IMG/VR virus record: IMGVR_UViG_3300025141_016758
Coordinates: 1-44,892 of that record
DNA length: 44,892 nucleotides
Reading direction: 5' to 3' (one strand)
Source: a virus
The notes beneath the pieces were generated by a model that was not told the origin of the DNA, ran no database searches, and saw nothing but the letters and a program-made list of their open reading frames with translations. Shown in pieces: positions 14,184 to 20,530 of the stretch. Made by a program: the position numbers and the translations under genes. Numbering within the stretch: position 1 is the first letter of the stretch; each line of letters opens with the position of its first letter.

Positions 14184-14381
14184 ATGAGTAGCGGAAGTAA
14201 GTCACAACGGCAGAACCAACATGTGCGACGGCTGAATATGAAAATCAAGAGGTTTAAGGCAAAGGGCAAGGATGTCACTGGTCTTGAAAAGGAGCTTGGA
14301 TATATGATGGGTGATGACCGTCCAGCATTCAAGACAGGCAGAGATGCAGACGTCCGACTCAAGAAATATAATGCAGGATAG
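14184..14381 (+). CDS. Small basic hypothetical protein
   Basis: 65 residues after AAGGAGAG. Very basic and helical (Q-R-Q-N-Q-H-V-R-R-L-N-M-K-I-K-R-F-K-A-K); a nucleic-acid-binding role is possible. The stop overlaps the next start by 11 nt (ATGCAGGATAG), a coupling like that of the KVGD arrays. Confidence 0.65.
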   Translation: MSSGSKSQRQNQHVRRLNMKIKRFKAKGKDVTGLEKELGYMMGDDRPAFKTGRDADVRLKKYNAG

Positions 14382-14655
14382 TCTTCAGATTCTAGATACC
14401 ATGTTGCACACGTGGACAGATGAAGAGATTTCCAAGGCCCGCTCTATGATATCGGAAGAAAGTAACCGCCGGAAGAAGATAAAGGCATTTGATAATAAGA
14501 TGCGCATGCATGCTGGCGACAAGGTTGAATTCACAGGGACCAAGACCGGTCATGTACAGGGCGAGATAGTGAGGGTCAAGTATAAGAAGGCGATTGTAAA
14601 TGTAGCCGGAAAGAACTGGGACGTGCCACTGAGCATGCTGAGCAAGTGTTCATAA
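14371..14655 (+). CDS. Hypothetical protein with KVGD-like C-terminal barrel
   Basis: 94 residues from ATG 14371. N-terminal helix (L-Q-I-L-D-T-M-L, S-K-A-R-S-M-I) joined to a basic stretch, then A-G-D-K-V-E-F-T-G-T, G-E-I-V-R-V-K-Y-K-K-A-I-V-N-V and V-P-L-S-M-L. The last 45 residues have the strand pattern of a KOW/SH3-type barrel and may be a distant fusion relative of the KVGD family (inference). An in-frame start at 14311 is discarded because it lies inside the previous gene. Confidence 0.65.
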   Translation: MQDSLQILDTMLHTWTDEEISKARSMISEESNRRKKIKAFDNKMRMHAGDKVEFTGTKTGHVQGEIVRVKYKKAIVNVAGKNWDVPLSMLSKCS

Positions 14656-14674
14656 CATAGGTTGTAATTGCATT

Positions 14675-15034
14675 ATGGCAAAACGTAAAAAGGCTAAACC
14701 CACTGTTCCCAAACGTAATGTTATCACTGAGCTAGATGGATGGACTACTGGGGATAACTGCTACGTGGTCTTTACTGGTGAGTCTAAACCCTCCCTGTGT
14801 GAGATTGTTGAGTTCCACCCTACTGATACCGTAACACCATCTGTTTCCGTAACAGAGGTAGTTACACGCAAGTACAGGGTTGCACCCATGATGGCAATTG
14901 CAGAGACGGCAAAGGAAGCAAAAGCGCTGTCACCCGGCTGGCAAGACTGGTTGAAAAAGCATAAAGCTAAAAAGCTAAAGCAGGAGAGAGCTCGTCGGAA
15001 GAAGCAGGCAAAGCAGAATGCTGTAACAGAGTAG
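14675..15034 (+). CDS. Hypothetical protein with basic ends
   Basis: 119 residues. Lys-rich start (A-K-R-K-K-A-K-P), a beta-like centre (N-C-Y-V-V-F-T-G-E-S, L-C-E-I-V-E-F-H), and a very basic C-terminal helix (W-L-K-K-H-K-A-K-K-L-K-Q-E-R). The C-terminus suggests RNA or DNA contact. No clear Shine-Dalgarno (GGTTGTAATTGC). No family recognised. Confidence 0.6.
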   Translation: MAKRKKAKPTVPKRNVITELDGWTTGDNCYVVFTGESKPSLCEIVEFHPTDTVTPSVSVTEVVTRKYRVAPMMAIAETAKEAKALSPGWQDWLKKHKAKKLKQERARRKKQAKQNAVTE

Positions 15035-15046
15035 TTACCCCGCCCC

Positions 15047-15211
15047 ACTGTGAGCTCGGAGCAGGGCCCCATTGAAGGGCCCCGAGAGATAGCCCCCGCC
15101 GCCCCATCTCTGGGCCCCTAACTTAGCCTCTTAGGGCCCCACTAGAGGGCCCCTTTCTGGCTATCTGGAGCCCCCTCCACCGGCGGTAGGCTTAGTCCGT
15201 AAATTTTTTTT
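15047..15211 (+). other. GGGCCC-rich structured gap, candidate RNA element
   Basis: A 240-nt gap (15035-15275) whose first part is much more GC-rich than its surroundings. Five GGGCCCC copies (15064, 15077, 15112, 15134, 15147) can pair with each other, for example the hairpin 15064-15069/15077-15082. AGATAGCC at 15087-15094 pairs with GGCTATCT at 15159-15166. CCGCCG (15096-15101) could pair with CGGCGG after the helix, giving a pseudoknot. An eight-T run at 15204-15211 follows. No ORF seen. It might be a small RNA ending in a terminator or an RNA-protein site; this is inference. Confidence 0.45.
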
Positions 15212-15275
15212 CGCAGAGCGTTTTCAAACTGAAACCTTTTTTACTCGTTGCCCGCGATCACAGATAGATAAGATC

Positions 15276-15560
15276 ATGGGAACAAAATTTGCGAAGGTGC
15301 AGGCAGAAATCTGGAAAGAGGGAAAGCTTGTAGAAATAGGTGGAGATCGAAAGCCGGGAATTGTTATCGGATTGGCAGACGAGAGCGGTAGTACGATCAG
15401 TGTCATGTTGGGCGCCGATGTCATAGATATCATGAATCCATTTTGGGACGGTGACATTGCAACACTAGACCTCAGCGAAGAGACCGTTGTGTCGACAATA
15501 TACTTATTAGATGATGACCCGTATTACGAGCTATTAACTCACACATACGAAAACATGTAA
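15276..15560 (+). CDS. Hypothetical protein, tandem paralogue of 15571
   Basis: 94 residues. Shares its layout with the next gene: F-A-K-V-Q-A-E-I-W, G-K-L-V-E-I-G, P-G-I-V-I-G-L, S-V-M-L-G, N-P-F-W, D-D-D-P-Y-Y-E. The L-V-E-I-G...P-G-I-V-I pattern also recalls the KVGD barrels, but the opening and closing motifs differ. No Shine-Dalgarno of note (GATAAGATC). Function unknown. Confidence 0.7.
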   Translation: MGTKFAKVQAEIWKEGKLVEIGGDRKPGIVIGLADESGSTISVMLGADVIDIMNPFWDGDIATLDLSEETVVSTIYLLDDDPYYELLTHTYENM

Positions 15561-15570
15561 GGGCGTTCAC

Positions 15571-15888
15571 ATGAGAGACAAGTACCAGAAAGTCCAACAT
15601 GCGGTCTGGGCCCCAGGTACTCTTGTCGAGGTTGGGTACGACCCAGACCCGGTACCTGGAATCGTGGTAGAATTTGCGGGGGAATCACTTGCCTATATCA
15701 ATGTCATGGTAAACGGCATTATGGAGTGTATCGTTAACCCCCTCTGGAACAGACCTTTCAGTGACCTTCCCCATATAGGTAAGATGAACGCAGTATTTCA
15801 GCCCATTCGATTAATGCGTGATAATCCTTATTACGATACTGTTGCCGATGCCATTGGTATTACTGTACAGAGACTTGACGGCGTATAG
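15571..15888 (+). CDS. Hypothetical protein, tandem paralogue of 15276
   Basis: 105 residues: Y-Q-K-V-Q-H-A-V-W, G-T-L-V-E-V-G-Y, P-G-I-V-V-E-F, I-N-V-M-V-N-G, N-P-L-W, R-D-N-P-Y-Y-D. A clear tandem duplicate of the preceding gene, 10 nt downstream, well diverged in sequence. Small beta-barrel fold likely (inference). Confidence 0.7.
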   Translation: MRDKYQKVQHAVWAPGTLVEVGYDPDPVPGIVVEFAGESLAYINVMVNGIMECIVNPLWNRPFSDLPHIGKMNAVFQPIRLMRDNPYYDTVADAIGITVQRLDGV

Positions 15889-15964
15889 TTCATTTCTCGT
15901 GTAAAGTTGGTTTCTGAACGGTCCTCTTTTTCGAAAAAAATTCTCGAGACTTTTTCACTTAAAA

Positions 15965-15994
15965 TGTGAATAGGCATGCCGATCATGATATAAT
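15965..15994 (+). promoter_or_regulatory. TGTGAA-18-TATAAT promoter
   Basis: TGTGAA 15965-15970, exactly 18 nt, TATAAT 15989-15994. The -10 lacks the GG before TATAAT seen in most copies. The leader to the 16116 gene is about 115 nt and C/T-rich; no convincing short ORF was found in it. Confidence 0.8.
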
Positions 15995-16115
15995 AGCATT
16001 ATACGAATTAATCGGGGGTTCTGGTCGCTATTTGTACGTGACCTCTGGAGTCCTTTTGGCATTCCAATGGATAACTTATTGCTAATTACTTTACTGCACA
16101 CAGGAGAACAATCCA

Positions 16116-16586
16116 GTGACTACTACGCCACACATTCCAACCACACCTACCTTCGATGCGTTGAACCCCGTTGTCATTTCGGTTTCTGCTTACCGTGGGA
16201 TCTTACTTAAGCTTCGGGATCCACTGAACCGACAAAAAATCGGTGCGATCAAGATACTTCGCTGTAGCTATAAGGAGGTCACTGGTACATCTATAAATTT
16301 GCGGGATGCCAAGAATGCTATTGAACGGCTTATCGATGAGCTTGATGGTAAGTCACGGCCTGATGAAAAGCGGCCAAAGGTTATTACTCCGATTAACATC
16401 ACTGCGGTGGTGGTTAACACCGGTACCGAAAAGGTAGAGGTGGACCTTGAGGAGCTCCAGCTCCGGATTCTCTCGGAGGTAAATACCTTGGGGCTGGCGG
16501 AGTGTGGTCGGATCCTTGAGCTCGTGGAGGTTTTCCAAGCATGGAACGCAGGTTACAAGGTTGGTGTTTTGAACCAGGAGCCTTGA
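16116..16586 (+). CDS. Hypothetical protein with L7/L12 C-terminal-like segment
   Basis: 156 residues from GTG 16116 (CAGGAG 9 nt upstream). Residues 28-75 (K-I-G-A-I-K-I-L-R, E-V-T-G-T-S-I-N-L-R-D-A-K-N-A-I-E) resemble the C-terminal domain of ribosomal protein L7/L12 (K-V-x-V-I-K-x-V-R, A-T-G-L-G-L-K-E-A-K), the part that recruits translation factors. The similarity is short but in the right order. C-terminal half: beta segment I-N-I-T-A-V-V-V and helix L-A-E-C-G-R-I-L-E-L-V-E. Interference with ribosome stalk factors would be one hypothesis. Confidence 0.6.
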   Translation: MTTTPHIPTTPTFDALNPVVISVSAYRGILLKLRDPLNRQKIGAIKILRCSYKEVTGTSINLRDAKNAIERLIDELDGKSRPDEKRPKVITPINITAVVVNTGTEKVEVDLEELQLRILSEVNTLGLAECGRILELVEVFQAWNAGYKVGVLNQEP

Positions 16587-16963
16587 TTACTCTTTTCCTC
16601 CCTATATCGCGTGGGCAGGGGTCTCTAAGTTGGGATCGTATAAGCACGCACGCCGGCGACGGTGTGACCGTCGAGCGTGTCGGGCTGTAAAACGACTCAC
16701 AAGTCTCGAGCTCTCGAGCTTTCCACTTCCTCGGAAGCGGTTACTAATTTCATATTCCAGTAATACACACTCACCTCTCGAGTGCATGTGCTCTCCCATC
16801 CTTGGTATGCACACCCTAAAATCCACCGACGCTCTCCTGCCTCCCTGTGACCCAAAACCCACGAGCTCTCTAAACCTCCCACAATTAAACATTTTATTTT
16901 TTTAATGAAATTGTTAGCCATTCCGCGTTATAATAATATCAAACTAGAACAATTGGAGTGACA
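16587..16963 (+). other. Non-coding, pyrimidine-rich gap with a 12-bp hairpin
   Basis: About 375 nt without a credible gene. A hairpin at 16649-16679 has CACGC/GCGTG and CGACGGT-GTG-ACCGTCG, 12 bp with a small internal loop. Downstream the + strand is C/T-rich with repeated CTCGAG/GAGCTC. A weak promoter may lie at its end: TATAAT at 16929-16934, with ATGAAA 18 nt upstream instead of TGTGAA, before the methyltransferase gene. Confidence 0.5.
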
Positions 16964-17548
16964 GTGCAAAAAGGAAAAAACTTCAGCCGGAATAACCGAG
17001 GGCAACGAAAGAAGTCAGATTTTTACGAAACACCTTATTCTATGACTGAACACCTTCTTCGAAATGAAGTTTTCGATTCAAGGCTGAGTGTTTGTGAACC
17101 GGCATGTGGTGGTGGAGCTATTACGAAGATATTATCAGACTCCTTCACTGGTGATATTACTTCATATGATGCTGACGTTGATTTTCTCACTGAAACTAAA
17201 CAATACAATTATATTATAACCAACCCTCCATTTTCACTTGCTTTAGAATTTGTCAAAAAGGCAAAGACAGTAGCAACAGATAAATTTGCTTTGTTGTTAC
17301 CTCTTTCATATTTGCATGGAAAACAGAGATATGATGAAGTCTATAATGATCGTTCATATGGATTAAAACATGTTTATGTATTTACTCGATATCCTCTTTT
17401 AGGAGAAGCACTTCGAGAAGATGGAAAATATAAAACCGGGATGATGGTTTATGCATGGTACGTATTTGAAAACGGTTATAATAAAGACCCCATGATTAAA
17501 TGGATTGACAACAATGACGATATCTATCGTAAAATAAAAGGAGAATGA
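16964..17548 (+). CDS. Putative DNA (adenine-N6-type) methyltransferase
   Basis: About 194 residues. Motif I region V-C-E-P-A-C-G-G-G-A-I-T (SAM binding) near residue 45 and motif IV I-I-T-N-P-P-F-S near residue 87 are typical of gamma-class N6-adenine methyltransferases using NPPF. An early D-F-Y-E-T-P motif (about residue 20) also recurs in phage methyltransferases. GTG 16964 is preferred (TTGGAG 5 nt upstream); GTG 16958 overlaps that site. Solitary, without a nuclease neighbour, so it probably marks phage DNA against host restriction (inference). Confidence 0.8.
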   Translation: MQKGKNFSRNNRGQRKKSDFYETPYSMTEHLLRNEVFDSRLSVCEPACGGGAITKILSDSFTGDITSYDADVDFLTETKQYNYIITNPPFSLALEFVKKAKTVATDKFALLLPLSYLHGKQRYDEVYNDRSYGLKHVYVFTRYPLLGEALREDGKYKTGMMVYAWYVFENGYNKDPMIKWIDNNDDIYRKIKGE

Positions 17549-17549
17549 A

Positions 17550-17915
17550 ATGAAAAAAATATTATTGGTGACATGTTTAACTGCATGCAACAGTGAAATA
17601 GAGCCAGAACCAATATACCTAACTCAAGACTTTTATAGCTGGACATGCAAAGATTATCAAGACACCAGTGAAATTGTTGTGTCGACAAACACATGTGAAG
17701 ATTATGAAACAGGGCTACACTGGATTATAGCTGAATATCAGCTTGTTAATGGAATCATTGGTAAGCGAAAATTAGATAAGGTTGATGACTGGGAAGACAG
17801 CTGTGTTTGGGAAACCAGCTTCCCACTTCTTGAAGAATATTGCATTGAAGTTGAAGGTGTCAGTTTGACTGCATACGTTGATGAACCTTCGTGGACTGGA
17901 CTTTTTTCTAAATAA
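17550..17915 (+). CDS. Predicted small lipoprotein
   Basis: 121 residues. M-K-K-I-L-L-V-T-C-L-T-A-C-N-S is a short signal peptide with lipobox L-T-A-C (lipidated Cys 13). The mature part has paired cysteines (T-C-K-D, N-T-C-E, S-C-V-W, Y-C-I-E), compatible with disulfides, and is acidic. It should be anchored in the envelope of the infected cell. Starts right after the methyltransferase stop, AAAAGGAG upstream. Superinfection exclusion is a possible role (inference). Confidence 0.75.
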   Translation: MKKILLVTCLTACNSEIEPEPIYLTQDFYSWTCKDYQDTSEIVVSTNTCEDYETGLHWIIAEYQLVNGIIGKRKLDKVDDWEDSCVWETSFPLLEEYCIEVEGVSLTAYVDEPSWTGLFSK

Positions 17916-17928
17916 AGTTAGTCAAAAA

Positions 17929-17958
17929 TGTGAAAGCAGCTACCAGATATGGTATAAT
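17929..17958 (+). promoter_or_regulatory. TGTGAA-18-TATAAT promoter with GATGGTGGGGATTGACC leader
   Basis: TGTGAA 17929-17934, 18-nt spacer, TATAAT 17953-17958. The leader box follows at 17965. Read from its ATG (17966), 13 codons lead to a TGA that overlaps the start of the 18004 gene, so a leaderless short ORF is conceivable. Confidence 0.88.
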
Positions 17959-18003
17959 ATAAAAGATGGTGGGGATTGACCCGCTAGTTTATCTGGAGCT
18001 TTT

Positions 18004-18456
18004 ATGACATTCACCACTCTTGAACTTAATCTCCTCAGCAACACCAATGTCCTGGGTTACATCCGGGCGAAGAACGCCGAGCGTAATGCTCAGGCAAAGG
18101 CTGAGGGTTGGGAGTTCTGGACTCTCATGGCCGAGAGTCTGGCGGATGAACACTCCAACGTCTACGAGCTGGAGCACCGGCTCGCATGGGGAACTTACAG
18201 TGACGTGTATAAGGAAGCATATTTCATGCGTCCCCACATCGATCTCAGCGGCTGGACTCTCAGCAAAATCGAGGCTAAGATCGAGGAGATTTGCGAAAGC
18301 GAAGCTCGCGCTGCAGAGCTCGAGGCCGAGTGGTTGGCTGAGCAAGAGAAGCTGGACCGCGAAGAGATCGCTCTCGGCCTGGCCGAGCCCACGGAAGAAG
18401 TGGAGCTCGAGGAATGGGAAATCTACGAGGCCAAGGCCGAAGCAGTGGGGTATTAA
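18004..18456 (+). CDS. Hypothetical acidic helical protein
   Basis: 150 residues, first gene behind a strong promoter, CTGGAG 5 nt before the ATG. Residues 80-150 form a long Glu/Ala-rich helix (S-K-I-E-A-K-I-E-E-I-C-E-S-E-A-R-A, W-L-A-E-Q-E-K-L-D-R-E). The GC-rich codon use (GAG, AAG, CTC) differs sharply from its AT-rich neighbours and resembles the 10138-14118 genes. Antisense and +2-frame ORFs of similar length are by-products of that GC bias. No family recognised. Confidence 0.72.
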   Translation: MTFTTLELNLLSNTNVLGYIRAKNAERNAQAKAEGWEFWTLMAESLADEHSNVYELEHRLAWGTYSDVYKEAYFMRPHIDLSGWTLSKIEAKIEEICESEARAAELEAEWLAEQEKLDREEIALGLAEPTEEVELEEWEIYEAKAEAVGY

Positions 18457-18699
18457 ATGACAGAACATCTTCATACAGACAATTTTAATTTCACAGGGAA
18501 TTCGTTTTTTGCCGATGCGTCTGAGCTAGGTTGGAAACCTGGGCTTATTCCAACAGAAATTGCTCTAACATCAGGTCGCACTGGAAAGATTCAAAGCTTT
18601 GTTCTCGCATTCATCGAGGAAGATGGGTCACTCAAGTTCGAAGCATGGAACCCAACACTTAAGGCACTTGGTATCAACATTCACATTTTTAATGATTAG
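18457..18699 (+). CDS. Hypothetical protein
   Basis: 80 residues, starting immediately after the previous stop. Beta-type pattern with I-A-L-T-S-G-R-T-G-K-I-Q-S-F-V-L-A-F and S-L-K-F-E-A-W-N-P. No family recognised. AT/GC content returns to the window average. Confidence 0.65.
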   Translation: MTEHLHTDNFNFTGNSFFADASELGWKPGLIPTEIALTSGRTGKIQSFVLAFIEEDGSLKFEAWNPTLKALGINIHIFND

Positions 18700-18706
18700 G
18701 AGATTT

Positions 18707-18949
18707 ATGACAGTACAAAGAATTTATAATGAAGCAAAGCTTACTGAAACTGAAATTTGTATTATGCCGGCATATATTGCTGGCGATATTGATTTTTATG
18801 GTACTACAGCTTATGAAAAGTTGTATGAATATTTTGCATTTGAATCTTGCGAAATGCCGTATGGCACTGCCAAGGCAAGAGATGGAGATCCGGATCTGTG
18901 GATCTTAGAAGAACTTGAAAGTAGGATGTTAAATGTCATCACGGGTTAA
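18707..18949 (+). CDS. Hypothetical acidic protein
   Basis: 80 residues from ATG 18707 with AGGAGA 4 nt upstream; the in-frame start at 18599 lies in the previous gene. Contains two Cys, an aromatic run (Y-E-K-L-Y-E-Y-F-A-F) and an acidic end (P-D-L-W-I-L-E-E-L-E-S). Overlaps the next KVGD gene by 17 nt. Confidence 0.65.
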   Translation: MTVQRIYNEAKLTETEICIMPAYIAGDIDFYGTTAYEKLYEYFAFESCEMPYGTAKARDGDPDLWILEELESRMLNVITG

Positions 18950-19130
18950 ACCTGGAGATTTAGTAAGAAATCTAAACTCTGAATCTGGGCTTCTTGGAAT
19001 CTTTGTAAGGTGGGTAACATTTGACAAAGATACAAATCCGTATACATGTCCAGAAGTTCTATGGTTTGATGGTCGGTTGAGCACGATTCAATATAGTCTG
19101 CTAGGATATGTCAATGATTGTGATAACTAA
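18933..19130 (+). CDS. KVGD-family small protein
   Basis: 65 residues, start M-S-S-R-V-K-P-G-D-L-V-R-N (three extra residues before the motif), core L-G-I-F-V-R-W-V-T and P-E-V-L-W-F-D-G-R, end L-L-G-Y-V-N-D-C-D-N. First member of the third array; the variant ending accompanies a non-family downstream gene. Confidence 0.8.
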   Translation: MSSRVKPGDLVRNLNSESGLLGIFVRWVTFDKDTNPYTCPEVLWFDGRLSTIQYSLLGYVNDCDN

Positions 19131-19209
19131 ACTTGCATGGCTGGGGATTATTATTTTATTTGCTGGCGCTTTATGGTGCCAGTTAGAACTTAGAAAACTG
19201 GAGAAATAA
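19114..19209 (+). CDS. Single-pass membrane microprotein
   Basis: 31 residues from ATG 19114 (AGGA 7 nt upstream); ATG 19108 would add two residues. Sequence M-I-V-I-T-K-L-A then a hydrophobic helix (W-L-G-I-I-I-L-F-A-G-A-L-W) and a charged tail (E-L-R-K-L-E-K). The stop overlaps the next ATG (TAATG). Function unknown. Confidence 0.6.
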   Translation: MIVITKLAWLGIIILFAGALWCQLELRKLEK

Positions 19210-19325
19210 TGCAATGGCCAGAAATTAAGAAAAATCAAAAGAAAAAATTTGATGACATTTTTTATCATGTCGATTTGCTTGATTTTTTAAATTTAAACAA
19301 AGGAAAAAAGCGAGGGTTCAAGTGA
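19209..19325 (+). CDS. Small basic hypothetical protein
   Basis: 38 residues with GGAG 5 nt before ATG: Q-W-P-E-I-K-K-N-Q-K-K-K-F-D then D-L-L-D-F-L-N-L and a basic end (K-G-K-K-R-G-F-K). Coupled to both neighbours (1-nt and 4-nt overlaps). No family recognised. Confidence 0.55.
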   Translation: MQWPEIKKNQKKKFDDIFYHVDLLDFLNLNKGKKRGFK

Positions 19326-19630
19326 AAGTTAAAGACTTAGAGATTGGAATGTTATTACAGCCAGCTGGAAATGAAGAAATTTTCTATGAATTTCTATCAG
19401 GTGATAAGATGCCTTACATTAAAGTCATGATACAAAGAAAAAGATCTCGGTGGAATGTTAGGCCCAGAAAAGTGAAAAACAAGACGCCAAGACAAATTAT
19501 GTATATAGGGACAAAAAAAGATCTAAACATTCCACATTGTGATATGTCATGGGCAAACAGGTTTGTGTTGTACAATGATCATATATCTGCGGTTGATCCC
19601 AGTGCTTGGAGAAGGATGAAACCTGCATGA
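19322..19630 (+). CDS. Hypothetical protein, paralogue of the 12287 gene
   Basis: 102 residues from GTG 19322 (GAGGG upstream). V-K-D-L-E-I-G-M-L-L-Q-P-A at the start, a basic middle (Q-R-K-R-S-R-W, R-P-R-K-V-K-N-K) and I-M-Y-I-G-T-K, I-S-A-V-D-P-S-A-W near the end match the 12287 gene in order. Basic character suggests nucleic-acid binding (inference). Overlaps the next gene by 4 nt. Confidence 0.65.
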   Translation: MKVKDLEIGMLLQPAGNEEIFYEFLSGDKMPYIKVMIQRKRSRWNVRPRKVKNKTPRQIMYIGTKKDLNIPHCDMSWANRFVLYNDHISAVDPSAWRRMKPA

Positions 19631-19866
19631 TCAATGTTGGGGATTTAGTCATGCACAATCCAGATGGAATCACATTTAAGGGTGTTGCAAAAATTACGAA
19701 GCAATTTGATGTTGCCATCGTAACACAAATAAAGAGATCATCTACAAAAGGTCGGCTAGACTTTGTAAGAGTAATCCCTGATTTCATGCAGGACCATGGC
19801 GACTTTGTTGAAATGTGGTTTGCATGTGATGAATTAAAAATTTTAAATGAGCTAAACAATGACTAA
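19627..19866 (+). CDS. KVGD-family small protein
   Basis: 79 residues from ATG 19627: M-I-N-V-G-D-L-V-M-H, core F-K-G-V-A-K-I, a basic loop (I-K-R-S-S-T-K-G-R), end E-L-K-I-L-N-E-L-N-N-D. The in-frame TTG 19606 lies in the previous gene and is discarded. Diverged ending; followed by a zinc-finger microprotein rather than another copy. Confidence 0.78.
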   Translation: MINVGDLVMHNPDGITFKGVAKITKQFDVAIVTQIKRSSTKGRLDFVRVIPDFMQDHGDFVEMWFACDELKILNELNND

Positions 19867-20014
19867 TACCATTGTAGAGAGAAAATGTTCTGGATGCAAA
19901 AAAGTTATACCTGCAGATTGGTCTGGTCAGATATTCTGTTCGTTAATGTGTCAGATTTTAAAAGATCCAATTGATGATTCAAGAATCATTCAAAAAAACA
20001 AACAAAAAATGTGA
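19859..20014 (+). CDS. Zinc-ribbon microprotein
   Basis: 51 residues: C-S-G-C at residues 10-13 and F-C-S-L-M-C about 15 residues later form a four-Cys zinc knuckle, followed by a polar basic tail. Overlaps the previous gene by 8 nt. Its last codon and stop (ATGTGA) coincide with the TGTGAA box of the next promoter. Confidence 0.65.
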   Translation: MTNTIVERKCSGCKKVIPADWSGQIFCSLMCQILKDPIDDSRIIQKNKQKM

Positions 20015-20039
20015 AGCAACGGCTTGTTTGTGGTATAAT
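20010..20039 (+). promoter_or_regulatory. TGTGAA-18-TATAAT promoter with GATGGTGGGGATTGACC leader
   Basis: TGTGAA 20010-20015, 18-nt spacer, extended -10 TGTGGTATAAT (TATAAT 20034-20039). Shortest leader of the class: the conserved box runs straight into AAGGAG and ATG 20076. An ATG in the box gives a 10-codon ORF whose TGA overlaps that ATG. Confidence 0.88.
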
Positions 20040-20075
20040 ATAAAAGATGGTGGGGATTGACCCCAAGGAGTTTAC

Positions 20076-20339
20076 ATGAACATCACTATTGGCAACCGCG
20101 TTCGATCTTTTGACTTTCCCTACATGCGTGATCTTGTCGGTAATCGCTCCTGTTACATGGAGGGTGTAGTCACCGGAATCGAAAAGATTCGAGGATGTGA
20201 TCGCTACGTAATCGAAGTTACACGCTGTGTTTCAGGCGGCAAAGAGCATAGTGATCATCCATCGGTCATTATCCCACCCGTTAACGGAACCCCCACGACC
20301 ATGGGCCGGGTCACTGACGGAGTCGAGGTGATTGCGTAA
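20076..20339 (+). CDS. Hypothetical protein, possible small barrel
   Basis: 87 residues directly behind a strong promoter, AAGGAG 6 nt before ATG. N-I-T-I-G-N-R-V-R-S-F at the start, G-V-V-T-G-I-E in the middle and V-T-D-G-V-E-V-I-A at the end give the strand order of the KVGD proteins with a different opening motif. C-rich codons suggest high expression. Heads the run of KVGD copies that follows, with one-base stop/start overlap. Confidence 0.68.
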   Translation: MNITIGNRVRSFDFPYMRDLVGNRSCYMEGVVTGIEKIRGCDRYVIEVTRCVSGGKEHSDHPSVIIPPVNGTPTTMGRVTDGVEVIA

Positions 20340-20530
20340 TGAAGGTCGGTGATTTGATCAAGCACAAATACGGCACGATGATTGGTTATGGCATCATTGT
20401 TGAGAAGCCGTGTGTAACACGAACACATGCTTTAGGACATGACCCCGATCGAATGCGAATCGTGTGGAATTGTCAAGGTCATGTCACAGAGTACAGTTTG
20501 ACTGGAGAATTTTTTGAGGTTGTAGCATGA
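20339..20530 (+). CDS. KVGD-family small protein
   Basis: 63 residues, start M-K-V-G-D-L-I-K-H-K-Y-G-T-M, core Y-G-I-I-V-E-K, M-R-I-V-W-N-C-Q-G, end F-F-E-V-V-A. The opening L-I-K-H-K-Y-G-T-M recurs in the copy at 20922 (L-V-K-H-Q-Y-G-T-M), so these are close duplicates. Ends without N-E-S-R; ATGA overlap with the next copy. Confidence 0.85.
   Translation: MKVGDLIKHKYGTMIGYGIIVEKPCVTRTHALGHDPDRMRIVWNCQGHVTEYSLTGEFFEVVA

Noticed and set aside
16602-16921. Several 70-96-codon ORFs on both strands in the gap before the methyltransferase
   Set aside because: They overlap one another, lack ribosome sites and have low-complexity translations; the DNA shows hairpins and pyrimidine runs instead.
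17989-18474. 161-codon minus-strand and 146-codon second-frame ORFs over the 18004 gene
   Set aside because: The + frame at 18004 has the promoter, leader and CTGGAG ribosome site; the others follow from GC-rich codons and give Arg/Ser-rich or Leu-rich nonsense.
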